This document shows, piece by piece, positions 56,221 to 64,000 of a stretch of DNA of 64,000 nucleotides. How positions within the stretch are numbered: position 1 is the first letter of the stretch; each line of letters begins with the position of its first letter. The notes beneath the pieces were generated by a model. It was not told the DNA's origin, did not search any database, and saw only the letters and a list, made by a program, of their open reading frames with translations. The position numbers and the translations under genes are program-made. Origin of the DNA: Desulfobacula sp. (GTDB lineage: Bacteria > Desulfobacterota > Desulfobacteria > Desulfobacterales > Desulfobacteraceae); the NCBI GenBank assembly GCA_023701135.1, contig JAMPXP010000006.1, positions 1 through 64,000 of the forward strand. The letters are read 5' to 3'.

Positions 56221-57165
56221 CTAATTTCGCAATTTCAGTTCAAAGGGATGGGGGTTTAAATAGGTCTGAACCTTGAGCCAGGGCTGGTCATATTTCATCA
56301 CATAATGGCGGATCAGGGTGATGGGCACAATGAGCGGAACATAGCCTGCCCCATACTGATCCATGATGGAGATCAGTTCCTGTTTTTCAAAGGCGGACAG
56401 GTCTTTTTTAAAAAATCCCAGCATATGCTGGAGCACATTGATATTTTTTTTCAAGGTGGTCTTAATGGTCAAGGCCTTCAGCAGAAGGGCCTCATATTCG
56501 TCAAACAATTGATTCAGGGGTTGCTGTTTGCCCAGGGCCACCTGTTTACCCATATTTTTGTAATGCTCATGGCTGTGGGCCAGAATCAGGTATTTGTTCC
56601 GGGTGTGAAAATCCACCAGGCCCCCCAGGGTTTTATTTTCCGCCAGCAGCTCCCGCCAGCGTTTCAGGGTAAAAATGCTTTCGATGAAATTTTCCCTGAG
56701 TTTCGGATCATTGAGCCGTCCGTCCTCTTCCACCGGTATCCTGGGGAATCTTTTCGCAAAGGCCCGGGCGAAAAGGCCGCTGCCGGTATGTTTAACACTG
56801 CCGTCGGCTTGGTACACCTTGATCCGGTATAAGCCGGAGCTGGGAGATTTGGCCTTGAAAATAAATCCGCAGAGGTTTTCCTGTTCGAGTATTTCCAATT
56901 TGGTCCTTATCCAGTCCTGCATCTGAAGGGTTTTGTCGATGCCTGTTTTTCGGGTGACCAGGCGTGGATGATCCGGATCTCCCACCAGCCGCACGGCCTC
57001 CCGGGGGATGGGCATGCCGCATTCCACTTCCGGGCAGACCGGGATATAGCGGGTAAACCTTCCCAGGGTATCGGTTAAAAACCGGTCATGGCTGTGACCT
57101 CCGTCATACCGAACATTGTTGCCCAAAAGGCAGGAACTGATACCGATGGTAATGGGGGTGAGCAT
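56221..57165 (-). CDS. DUF523-DUF1722 fusion protein (YbgA-like)
   Basis: 314 residues. The N-terminal DUF523 part has GISSCLLGNNVRYDGGH and PVCPEVECGM with conserved Cys; the C-terminal DUF1722/YbgA part has FHTRNKYLILAHS and NVLQHMLGFFKK. In many bacteria YbgA-like genes are next to photolyase genes. Here the divergent neighbours are another photolyase-associated hypothetical gene and, further on, uvsE. GAGGAGG precedes the ATG. Confidence 0.88.
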   Translation of the reverse strand: MLTPITIGISSCLLGNNVRYDGGHSHDRFLTDTLGRFTRYIPVCPEVECGMPIPREAVRLVGDPDHPRLVTRKTGIDKTLQMQDWIRTKLEILEQENLCGFIFKAKSPSSGLYRIKVYQADGSVKHTGSGLFARAFAKRFPRIPVEEDGRLNDPKLRENFIESIFTLKRWRELLAENKTLGGLVDFHTRNKYLILAHSHEHYKNMGKQVALGKQQPLNQLFDEYEALLLKALTIKTTLKKNINVLQHMLGFFKKDLSAFEKQELISIMDQYGAGYVPLIVPITLIRHYVMKYDQPWLKVQTYLNPHPFELKLRN

Positions 57166-57335
57166 GGGGCCTCCTCTAAAAAAAGTATGGTGTGCCTCAA
57201 TGGATGGTAATGGATTGGTTCGGTTTTTTCAACCTGAATATAATAATTTGAGTTTAACATCGCCTGCTTTTTTCAGGCGGATAGATTTATCATTCCTATT
57301 CTGGTATGGTATAAATTAGAAGAGAGGGAAGATTT

Positions 57336-57842
57336 ATGAAAATAATAAGGGTGCACGACAAAATGCAAAATGGGTATTCTTATATTTTGACAGAATCTGT
57401 TGGTCAGAATTTTCATGAAGATTTCCGCCCGGAGTTAACCCCTCGGCAAATGTTGGAACTTGGCGTTTTTGGGGGGAAATATATGACGGATTGCAAAGAC
57501 GAATTTCCCAAAGAATGGTTTAAAAAAGCAAAGCTTTGTCCTGAATGTCATAATGCTGAATTCAATTATTTCAGGATCAATGCGTCATTGCCGTTATCAG
57601 TCTGGCTTGAGAAGGGATGGATATATCCGGAAGATCCTCGAGGATGGTTTCAATGGTATTGCCGGTATTATATGGGGCGTCGGATTTCCGGAGAAGATGA
57701 GCGGCAGATCAAAAGATGGAAAGCCATTGCGCCGCGTCACGTGGGGGCAATTAAAAAAAACTGTGCTCCGAAAGATGAAAATTGCCGGAGAAAACAAAAA
57801 CAGGCCTTGTTGCACTGGGCATATGATGCGAGGAAATTATGA
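57336..57842 (+). CDS. Conserved hypothetical protein with CPEC motif
   Basis: 168 residues, soluble. It has a TPRQMLELGVFGGKYM stretch, DEFPKEWF, a CPECHN Cys pair, GWIYPEDPRGWFQWYCRYYMGRR and a basic C-terminus. The pattern matches a widespread protein of unknown function seen near DNA-repair, photolyase and SDR genes. The gene is more AT-rich than its neighbours. The stop overlaps the next start as ATGA. Confidence 0.65.
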   Translation: MKIIRVHDKMQNGYSYILTESVGQNFHEDFRPELTPRQMLELGVFGGKYMTDCKDEFPKEWFKKAKLCPECHNAEFNYFRINASLPLSVWLEKGWIYPEDPRGWFQWYCRYYMGRRISGEDERQIKRWKAIAPRHVGAIKKNCAPKDENCRRKQKQALLHWAYDARKL

Positions 57843-59401
57843 GGGATAAACCTGTTCTGGTCACCGGCGCCACCGGCTATGTGGCCGGCCGCCTGATCCC
57901 CTTGCTGCTGGCATCCGGTTACCGGGTCAGGGCCATGGGACGTTCCACCGAGAAAATGGCCGGCCGCCCCTGGGCCCGGGACCCCAAGGTGGAGCGGGTC
58001 AAAGGCGATATCGGCGATCCTGCGTCGCTGCGTCAGGCCATAAAAGGGTGCGGGACCATTTATTATCTGGTTCATTCCATGATATCCCAGAAGGGCGGAT
58101 ACCGGGATGCGGACCGGATCGGCGCGGAAAACCTGGTGCAGGCCGCGGCCCATGAAAAGGCGGAGCATATCATCTACCTCGGGGGCCTGGGCGATATTCA
58201 TCACAAACATATCAGCCGGCACCTGGTGTCCCGGAATGAAGTCGGCCGGATTCTGTTGGAAGGCCCTGTTCCTGCTACAGTTCTGCGGGCCGCCATGATC
58301 CTGGGGTCCGGCAGCGCCAGTTTTGAGATTTTAAGATACCTGGCCGAACGACTGCCCCTCATGGTCACGCCCAAATGGGTCAGCATGCCCACCCAACCCA
58401 TTGCCGTCAGCAATATCCTCGGATACCTGAAGGGGTGTCTGGAACATCCTGAAACCAGGGGGAAGACCTTTGACATCGGCGGCCCGGATGTGGTGGCCTA
58501 CCGGGATCTGTTCCGGATCTTTGCCGAGGAGGCCGGACTTCCTTCGCCCATCATGATCCCGGTACCGGTATTGACACCCCGGCTCAGTTCATTGTGGATT
58601 CATCTGGTCACCCCGGTACCGGCTTCCATTGCGATGCCCCTGGCCGAAGGCCTGAGTCTGCCCACGGTATGCACGGAAAATACTATCCGGGATATTATCC
58701 CCCAGGAATTGATCGGTTGCCGGGAGGCCATCCGGCGGGCCCTGGACTGGGTAAAGCAGGAGCAGGTGGACACCTGCTGGAACGACGCCGGTGTTCTGAT
58801 CTATCCGGAGTGGACCCATGTCGGGGATTCTGATTTTTCCGGAGGGACCCTTCTCAAATGCGGATACCGGGCAAAAATAAAGGGAACGGCCGGGGATCTG
58901 TGGCCGTTTATTGAACGGATCGGCGGTGAAACCGGATATTATGCGGCGGATCTGTTGTGGAAAATCCGCGGAATCCTGGATGTATTTACCGGCGGACCCG
59001 GCCTGAAAAGGGGAAGGCGGTCGAAAAAAATCCTTCAGGTGGGGGATGCCCTGGATTTCTGGCGGGTCCTGGAGATGGAAAAACCGTGCCGTCTTCTGCT
59101 CCTGGCAGAAATGAAAACCCCGGGTGAGGCCCTGCTGGAAATAACCCTGAACCCGGTGGGTGAGGACCAGTGCGAATTGGTCCTTTTATCCCGTTTTTTG
59201 CCCCGGGGATTATTCGGCATGGCCTACTGGTATATACTATACCCCTTTCACCAATATGTTTTTGCCCATATGCTCAAGGGGATTGTCAAGGCTTCCGGTG
59301 CACGAATGATAAGCCGTCCTCAACGGTTTACCCCCAAAATCAACCGATCCTGCCACCTGCCGGAAAATACCTCATCATGTGAAAGGAAGGCCCATGAATA
59401 A
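57839..59401 (+). CDS. Atypical SDR with C-terminal DUF2867 domain
   Basis: 520 residues. An NAD(P)-binding epimerase-like domain at the start (VLVTGATGYVAGRLIPLLLASG, VHSMISQKGGYRDADR, YLGGLGD) is followed by a DUF2867-type lipid/cyclase-like domain (about residues 340-490, containing DALDFWRVLEME). Such fusions are common next to photolyase or YbgA genes. The substrate is unknown. The stop overlaps the next start by 8 bp. Confidence 0.85.
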   Translation: MRDKPVLVTGATGYVAGRLIPLLLASGYRVRAMGRSTEKMAGRPWARDPKVERVKGDIGDPASLRQAIKGCGTIYYLVHSMISQKGGYRDADRIGAENLVQAAAHEKAEHIIYLGGLGDIHHKHISRHLVSRNEVGRILLEGPVPATVLRAAMILGSGSASFEILRYLAERLPLMVTPKWVSMPTQPIAVSNILGYLKGCLEHPETRGKTFDIGGPDVVAYRDLFRIFAEEAGLPSPIMIPVPVLTPRLSSLWIHLVTPVPASIAMPLAEGLSLPTVCTENTIRDIIPQELIGCREAIRRALDWVKQEQVDTCWNDAGVLIYPEWTHVGDSDFSGGTLLKCGYRAKIKGTAGDLWPFIERIGGETGYYAADLLWKIRGILDVFTGGPGLKRGRRSKKILQVGDALDFWRVLEMEKPCRLLLLAEMKTPGEALLEITLNPVGEDQCELVLLSRFLPRGLFGMAYWYILYPFHQYVFAHMLKGIVKASGARMISRPQRFTPKINRSCHLPENTSSCERKAHE

Positions 59402-59849
59402 CGCTGAAAACCAAACACGGGATCAGATCAGGGCATTGTTTGATTCCCAGAGCCTGGCCGTACTGGCCACCTCGAAGGACAACCAGCCCTATGCCAGCCT
59501 GGTGCTCTTTGCCGCCACCCCTGATCTGAAAGAAATCGTCTTTTTAACCCCCAATACCACACGCAAATACGACCACCTGATCCATAATCCCAAAGTGGCT
59601 GTTTTGATTAATGATACCACCAACCAAAAAGAGGATATTGACAGGGCTGCATCGGTCACGGCCACTGGAATTGCTGTAATCCCTGAGCATGAGAAAAAAA
59701 AACAATATCTGGACCTGTACCTTCACCGGCACCCCCATCTTAAACCGTTTTCAGATTTAAAGACAACAGCCCTGGTCTGCATGACCGTGGACCGGTATGT
59801 TCTGGTCACCCAATTTCAGAAGGTCGTGGAAATTCAGGGAGGTTTCTGA
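59394..59849 (+). CDS. Pyridoxamine 5'-phosphate oxidase-like flavin protein
   Basis: 151 residues from the ATG at 59394 (AAGGAAGG). The N-terminal SQSLAVLATSKDNQPYASLVLFA and VFLTPNTTRKYDHLIHNPKVAVL match the split-barrel FMN-binding fold. Members bind FMN, F420 or heme; which applies here is unclear. It is in line with the SDR and uvsE genes. Confidence 0.83.
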   Translation: MNNAENQTRDQIRALFDSQSLAVLATSKDNQPYASLVLFAATPDLKEIVFLTPNTTRKYDHLIHNPKVAVLINDTTNQKEDIDRAASVTATGIAVIPEHEKKKQYLDLYLHRHPHLKPFSDLKTTALVCMTVDRYVLVTQFQKVVEIQGGF

Positions 59850-59889
59850 TATTGGTGATGACAGGCTCTCCAAAGAGAAGGATACAGGG

Positions 59890-60699
59890 ATGATCCGGTT
59901 CGGCCTGTGCTGTATATTTAAGGAAGAGCCCATCAGATTCGGCAGAGCAACGGCCGGATTTCTTTTAAAATTTTCCCCGGCAGAGCGGCGGGAGCGGTTA
60001 TCAAAGATTTGTCTCGCCAATGCCCAAAGTTTGTTCAGGGCTCTTGCGTTCTGCCGGCAAAACGGCATTGGCTGTTTTCGGATCAACAGTCAGATCCTGC
60101 CCTTAAAAACCCATCCGGACCTGGGCTATGAGGTGTCGGACCTGCCCGATGCAAAAACCATCATGGATACCTTCAAGGCCTGCGGCAGATTCGGCCGGGA
60201 CCATGATATCCGGACCACCTTTCATCCGGATCAGTTTATCGTTCTGTCTTCCCCCCATGCGGATGTGGTGGCCCGTTCCGTCGCAGACCTGGAATACCAG
60301 GCAGAGGTGGCCGGGTGGGTCAATGCCGATGCGATCAATATCCATGCCGGTGGGGTGTACGGGGATAAAGCCTCTGCTTTGATGCGGCTGAGGGAAACCG
60401 TTGAAATGCTTTCTGATCCGGTCCGGAAACGGTTGACCCTGGAAAATGACGACAAAAGCTATTCTCCCCGGGATCTGCTCCCGGTGTGCGAGGATATGCA
60501 GATCCCCCTGACCTATGATGTCCATCACCATAGGTGCCTGAAGGACGGGCTCACCTTGGAACAGGCAACGGCGCAGGCGGCCGCCACCTGGAACCGGGAG
60601 CCCCTGTTTCATCTGTCTTCTCCTGAAAAGGGATGGGAATCCGGGGCGCCCCGACACCACCACGATTATATTGATATCCGGGATCTGCCAAAGCTTTAG
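59890..60699 (+). CDS. uvsE: UV damage endonuclease UvsE, cut short by an in-frame TAG
   Basis: 269 residues from the ATG at 59890, ending at TAG (60697-60699). TIM-barrel marks are RFGLCCIFKEEPIRF, GCFRINSQILPL, FHPDQFIVLSSP, INIHAGGVYGDK, LTLENDDKSYSPRDLL and YDVHHHRC, with metal-binding His, Glu and Asp. The enzyme nicks DNA 5' of UV photoproducts. After the TAG the same frame stays open to 60786 for 28 more residues, including VEVEAKAKELAVLRL, which looks like the normal family C-terminus. This may be a nonsense mutation, amber readthrough, or pyrrolysine insertion. Confidence 0.85.
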   Translation: MIRFGLCCIFKEEPIRFGRATAGFLLKFSPAERRERLSKICLANAQSLFRALAFCRQNGIGCFRINSQILPLKTHPDLGYEVSDLPDAKTIMDTFKACGRFGRDHDIRTTFHPDQFIVLSSPHADVVARSVADLEYQAEVAGWVNADAINIHAGGVYGDKASALMRLRETVEMLSDPVRKRLTLENDDKSYSPRDLLPVCEDMQIPLTYDVHHHRCLKDGLTLEQATAQAAATWNREPLFHLSSPEKGWESGAPRHHHDYIDIRDLPKL

Positions 60700-60786
60700 C
60701 TGTCCATGGACATCACCGTAGAGGTCGAGGCCAAAGCCAAGGAACTGGCTGTTTTAAGGCTCATGAAGGCGTTAAAACAGCCATAA
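60700..60786 (+). pseudogene. In-frame C-terminal continuation of uvsE after TAG
   Basis: 28 codons and a TAA follow the amber codon in the same frame. The residues include MDITVEVEAKAKELAVLRLM, conserved-looking and without a ribosome-binding site of their own. The stretch is best read as the rest of UvsE rather than a separate gene. Confidence 0.7.
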
Positions 60787-60801
60787 TGCCGTGGCATGGG
60801 A

Positions 60802-61299
60802 TTAGATTTTTTTTGCTTTTTTCAGAAACCCGCTGAGCTGGGCCACATGTTTTTTTTCTTCCTCAATGATGCCGTTGATCCTGTCCCGCCCCAGTTTGGG
60901 GGGAACCATGTCTTTCAGCCCCAGGTAAAACAGGATGGATTCCTTTTCAAGGCCGATGGCAATCCGGATGATATCGGCCATGGTCTCCCGGCCGGTCAGC
61001 ATCTCCAGGACATCCGGGCTTCCTTCACCGCCATGGGCATCGGCCATGGCTTTAAGATAAAGGGTCAGTTCATCATCGGGATCAAAGACCGTGGGTGATT
61101 TTTCCAGGTCCGATACCTGTTTTTTCATTTCCTCAAAATCCGCCTTGTGGCGGTCTTCCATCAGGGCAATGGTTTCCAGAAAGTGTTGATCGGACGACTC
61201 TTTCTGCAGACCGGCCGCTTTCCTGTAAAAGGCAGCGCCATTGGCTTCAATCTGAATTGCCATGTCAAAGACTTCGGCGGCATTAAAATCATAGGCCAT
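60802..61299 (-). CDS. Ferritin-like/rubrerythrin-type protein
   Basis: 165 residues from the ATG at 61299 (AAAGGAG upstream). A four-helix bundle with metal-ligand motifs: AIQIEANGAAFYRKAA, ALMEDRHKADFEEM, AIGLEKESILFYLGL and IIEEEKKHVAQL. It lacks the C-terminal rubredoxin Cys found in full rubrerythrins. It probably has a di-iron site for peroxide or oxygen protection. Confidence 0.85.
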   Translation of the reverse strand: MAYDFNAAEVFDMAIQIEANGAAFYRKAAGLQKESSDQHFLETIALMEDRHKADFEEMKKQVSDLEKSPTVFDPDDELTLYLKAMADAHGGEGSPDVLEMLTGRETMADIIRIAIGLEKESILFYLGLKDMVPPKLGRDRINGIIEEEKKHVAQLSGFLKKAKKI

Positions 61300-61455
61300 A
61301 AACATACTCCTTTATAAAATCAATCATAAATATTCCACCCTACCAGGAGGGGGGTGATATTTCAATTATAAAAGAGATTCTCCTTGCAACCGATGGATAA
61401 TGTCAAGGGTGCTTCTGTTTTTTGGTATATATCCGTGACTTGCATCAATTTCTTT

Positions 61456-61821
61456 TTATTTGAATATATCCTGAGGGATATAGGGGTGGGCGCCTTCGAT
61501 CACCTCAATCCCGGCCTTGGCCTTGATTTTTTTGAGGATCACATCTTTATGGGGGCAATGATCGGTAATGCAGGGGCCGATATGGATTTTGGTGACTTTT
61601 TCCGCCATGGGCTTATTCCACAGGTTCACCTGGGCCAGGCGGGTGACAATGGTGGCACCCGGACAATCTCCGCAGTTCAAAAGCCCCATGATCTGGGCAT
61701 CATCGTCTTTGTAGGCTGCAAAAGCGCCCTCTCTTCTGTTGAATCCCACCAGACATCTGCTGCATCCGATGCAGACGTCATCCATGGCTTTTTTGCAGCC
61801 GATAATGAGTATTTTTTCCAT
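61456..61821 (-). CDS. CGGC-domain protein
   Basis: 121 residues. Cys pattern CKKAMDDVCIGCSRCL at the N-terminus, then LLNCGDCPGATIV and GPCITDHCPHKD, as in the CGGC domain of anaerobes, which probably binds metal or an iron-sulfur cluster. The ribosome-binding site AAGGAG is clear. Function unknown; common in sulfate-reducing and other anaerobic bacteria. Confidence 0.85.
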   Translation of the reverse strand: MEKILIIGCKKAMDDVCIGCSRCLVGFNRREGAFAAYKDDDAQIMGLLNCGDCPGATIVTRLAQVNLWNKPMAEKVTKIHIGPCITDHCPHKDVILKKIKAKAGIEVIEGAHPYIPQDIFK

Positions 61822-62125
61822 TTCTTCTCCTTATATTAACAGGTTAATGACCAGGCTTAGGGGCCTTGCTGCAAAGCCCATGCCTTTACGAAAAAGTTAA
61901 GAGAAATTTTTGTATGATAAATAATTTCGGAACCTTATATCTATTCAGGGTGTTTTTATCGATCCGATTTCAGCATAAAGAGGATCTTATCCGTTGCATT
62001 GTTGCGACTCTATCTCGTGGAAGAGTCATATCAATATTTCAGGTGGACAGGGCAGGCCCGATATTATAGGGTATGAATTTTATGAATCCCCTGAACCATA
62101 AAACAGGGCAAAGAAAGGAGACCAT
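61822..62125. other. Divergent intergenic region
   Basis: 304 bp between the CGGC gene and the FKBP gene. It is AT-rich on the left and should hold both promoters, but I could not identify clear -10/-35 or sigma-54 elements. A 67-residue open frame has no ribosome-binding site and is not considered real. Confidence 0.4.
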
Positions 62126-62617
62126 ATGACACAGACCATTCAATCCGGCGATACCATATCCGTTGATTATACAGGCAAATTTCAGAATGGGAAAATATTT
62201 GACACCTCTGAGGGCCAGGCGCCTCTGACATTCACAGTGGGATCAGGCATGCTGATCCGGGGTTTTGACCAGGCCGTGATCGGGATGAAACAAGGGGAGA
62301 CCAAGACTGTCGTCATCGAACCCGAAGACGGTTATGGCATCCGGGATGAAGAGCTGTATGTGGATGTCCCGAAAATGCATTTTCCCGAAGACATCCCCCT
62401 GGTGGAGGGGTTGCAGCTTGAACTCCGGGACCCGGAGGGGCGGCCGGTTCCGGCAAGCGTTGCTGAAATCCGGGAAGACGTCGTCCGCATGGATATCAAC
62501 CATTTCCTGGCCGGGAAAACCCTTGAATTTGATATCACAATTGTAGAAACCGGCCTTGCACCCGATTCCCATGAGTGCGGATCCGGCTGCGATTGCGATT
62601 CGGGGTGCTGCCATTAA
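62126..62617 (+). CDS. SlyD-type FKBP peptidyl-prolyl isomerase
   Basis: 163 residues. FKBP core: SVDYTGKFQNGKIFDTSEGQ, FTVGSGMLIRGFDQAVIGMK and EPEDGYGIRDEEL, with an insert-in-flap domain (about 70-125) as in SlyD. The C-terminal ECGSGCDCDSGCCH is a Cys/His metal-binding tail like that of SlyD, which chaperones nickel. AAAGGAG precedes the ATG. It catalyses proline isomerisation and may assist metalloenzyme assembly. Confidence 0.92.
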   Translation: MTQTIQSGDTISVDYTGKFQNGKIFDTSEGQAPLTFTVGSGMLIRGFDQAVIGMKQGETKTVVIEPEDGYGIRDEELYVDVPKMHFPEDIPLVEGLQLELRDPEGRPVPASVAEIREDVVRMDINHFLAGKTLEFDITIVETGLAPDSHECGSGCDCDSGCCH

Positions 62618-62627
62618 GGAGAAAAAA

Positions 62628-64000
62628 ATGGAGGGCAAATACAGGATTCCGCTGGAAGATATTTGTAAGCAATATCCCTTTGATCTGTTCGATTTTAAAG
62701 ATACATCCGGACTTGAACCCCTGACCGGCGTCATCGCCCAGAAACGGGCCATTGAAGCCATTGATTTCGGACTCAACATGAAGGGGCCGGGGTATCATAT
62801 CTTTGTGACCGGTGTGGGCGGAACCGGGAAATCTTCCATTGTCCGGGAGCTTCTGGACGGGCATGCCGCCGGCGATGAAACATCCCAGGATCTTTGCCTG
62901 GTCAATAATTTTGAGAATGAATACTGCCCCGTGGCCATTGAAATGCCTGCCGGTTCCGCCGTGTATTTCAGTGAGAGTATGGCCCGGTTTGTGGAGGTGA
63001 TCAAAACCCGGATACCGGAGCTGTTTGAAACCGCTCCTTTTCAGGAAGACCAGAAAAAGATATACAAAGACTATGCAAACCGCCAGAAATTGCTCCTGGA
63101 CGGAGTGGACCAGCTCGCTTTGCAGGAGGGCTTGACCATTCTCAAGGCTGAGGCGGATTACCAGGTGGTTCCCCTCAGCCAGGGAGAGCCCATGTCTGAG
63201 GAGGCCTATGGGAGTCTTGATGAGGCCGCCAGCCGGGAAATCGAAGAAAAGGCGGCCCTGATCCAGGAAAAACTGGAGGAGGCCCTTTTGGACATCAACC
63301 GGCTGAACGAGGAAATGAAAACCCTTCTAAAGGATCAGGCCGCAGATATGACGGGCCGGATGATTTCAGAGCAGATTGATCCGGTCAGATATTATTTTAA
63401 AGACTGCGAGGGTATCCAGACCTATCTGAAGAAAGTCAAGGAAGATATCATCCATAATATCGCCCTGTTTTTAGGGGTCAGGGGACCGGCGGAGGTCGAA
63501 GGCCAAAAATTGTCGGACATGACCGGGGCCATTGTCAAAAAATACCAGGTCAATGTACTGGTGGACCGGAGACGGGAAAAAGGGGCCCCCGTTGTGTTTG
63601 AACCGAATCCAAGTTTTCAGAACCTCTTCGGAAAGATCGAAAAAAAACCGGTGGCCGGGTCCTTTGAGACGGATTTTACCATGGTCCAGGCCGGGTCCCT
63701 GTTAAAAGCCAATAAAGGGTATCTGATCCTGAACATTGAACCCCTTTTGATGAACCTGCCGGTATGGGAATGCTTAAAACGAACCCTCCAGGATTCCCTG
63801 CTCCAGATTGAAGACATGCCGGACCAGGCCGATTACGGCATGCCTTCCTTAAAACCGGCCCCCATTCCCTTGAATGTAAAGGTGGTGCTGGTGGGCGGGT
63901 ATGAACCCTTCCGGGTGTTGCAGAGTGCCGACTCCCAGTTCAATAAAATTTTTAAGGTCAGGGCGGATTTTGATTATGAAACCCCCTTCACCCCTGAGAA
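62628..64000 (+). CDS. Lon-family ATP-dependent protease (LonB/AAA_32 type), partial
   Basis: 457 codons to the right edge, ATG at 62628 after AAGGAG. The N-terminus GTLEPL-like stretch (SGLEPLTGVIAQKRAIEAIDFG) and Walker A VTGVGGTGKSS are typical of the Lon-related AAA_32 family. A coiled-coil (about residues 190-240) and FEPNPSFQNLFGKIE follow. The Walker B region begins near LKANKGYLILN. The Ser-Lys protease domain is beyond the window. It is only 10 bp from the FKBP gene, so the chaperone and protease are probably co-transcribed. Confidence 0.85.
   Translation, partial: MEGKYRIPLEDICKQYPFDLFDFKDTSGLEPLTGVIAQKRAIEAIDFGLNMKGPGYHIFVTGVGGTGKSSIVRELLDGHAAGDETSQDLCLVNNFENEYCPVAIEMPAGSAVYFSESMARFVEVIKTRIPELFETAPFQEDQKKIYKDYANRQKLLLDGVDQLALQEGLTILKAEADYQVVPLSQGEPMSEEAYGSLDEAASREIEEKAALIQEKLEEALLDINRLNEEMKTLLKDQAADMTGRMISEQIDPVRYYFKDCEGIQTYLKKVKEDIIHNIALFLGVRGPAEVEGQKLSDMTGAIVKKYQVNVLVDRRREKGAPVVFEPNPSFQNLFGKIEKKPVAGSFETDFTMVQAGSLLKANKGYLILNIEPLLMNLPVWECLKRTLQDSLLQIEDMPDQADYGMPSLKPAPIPLNVKVVLVGGYEPFRVLQSADSQFNKIFKVRADFDYETPFTPE

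Noticed and set aside
61866-62069. 67-residue open frame upstream of the FKBP gene
   Set aside because: No ribosome-binding site or motif; it occupies the divergent intergenic region.

Overview
The window is bacterial chromosome, and I see no rRNA, tRNA or CRISPR array in it. The gene content suggests a Gram-negative, anaerobic, sulfur-cycling organism, most likely a Desulfobacterota (Desulfobacterales-type) bacterium. The evidence is outer-membrane lipoproteins, a lipid A deacylase-like protein, a LolD/FtsX-type exporter, periplasmic rhodanese plus YeeE-type thiosulfate/sulfur transport, a CGGC protein, a ferritin-like protein, and a type I polyketide/fatty acid megasynthase coupled to a serine-palmitoyltransferase-like enzyme. 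The taxonomic call is inference from gene content only.

Layout. (1) 1-2030: the start of a CheB/CheR-type protein cut by the window edge, a zinc-ribbon/HTH protein that looks like mobile-element debris, and a secreted Cys-rich repeat protein. (2) 2105-17825, all on the minus strand: a tightly packed nine-gene operon. In transcription order it holds a GNAT-like N-acyltransferase (bacterial ceramide synthase type), a 2551-residue megasynthase (two nitronate-monooxygenase-like barrels, KS, AT, ACP, KR, DH), a phosphopantetheinyl transferase, an ABC-2 exporter pair, a radical SAM/SPASM enzyme, a GT-B-like transferase, a serine-palmitoyltransferase-like alpha-oxoamine synthase and an SDR reductase. 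I read this as a pathway that makes, releases, N-acylates, decorates and exports a sphingolipid-like or amino-lipid molecule. (3) 18147-24890: a Thr-rich exported pair (minus) and a divergent envelope/stress operon (VWA-OmpA lipoprotein, BON proteins, lmo0937/DUF3185/Thivi_2564 small membrane proteins, CsbD, stand-alone CheB, FAD oxidoreductase). (4) 25141-28032: lipoprotein, double rhodanese with a C-terminal Cys-Gly-Gly tail, and a YeeE transporter split in two. (5) 28013-37633: peptidase D, OPT transporter, PqqD-like protein, disulfide oxidoreductase, PRC-barrel and CBS proteins, a diguanylate cyclase and a GapN-type aldehyde dehydrogenase. (6) 37937-46343: a 24-residue membrane peptide, ABC exporter, LpxR-like protein, thiol peroxidase, AsmA, DUF4197 and a beta-CASP nuclease. 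(7) 46393-57165 (mostly minus): hybrid histidine kinase with a periplasmic binding protein, secreted lipocalin-like hydrolase with a LolD/FtsX exporter, FAD protein, and a DUF523/DUF1722 protein. (8) 57336-64000: a UV/light-response-like group (conserved hypothetical, SDR, PPOX-like, UvsE interrupted by an in-frame TAG), a ferritin-like protein, CGGC protein, SlyD-type FKBP and a Lon-family protease cut by the right edge.

The most interesting pattern is regulatory. Five sigma-54-like promoters (consensus TGGCAN6TTGAA/TTGCA) each lie roughly 90-170 bp downstream of a pair of dyads related to GGTCATATATGACC, the arrangement expected for an NtrC-type activator. They precede the lipid operon, the Thr-rich pair, the OmpA/BON operon (the last two diverge from one shared dyad pair), the rhodanese/YeeE operon and the 24-residue peptide. 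This would tie a secondary-lipid pathway to envelope-stress and sulfur-transfer genes in one regulon. The activator itself is not in the window.

Other notable signals are an approximately 80-bp direct repeat bracketing the diguanylate cyclase gene, which looks like a recent insertion between the CBS and GapN genes; the in-frame amber codon in uvsE followed by a conserved tail; and the C13 tract near the start of the CheB/CheR gene.
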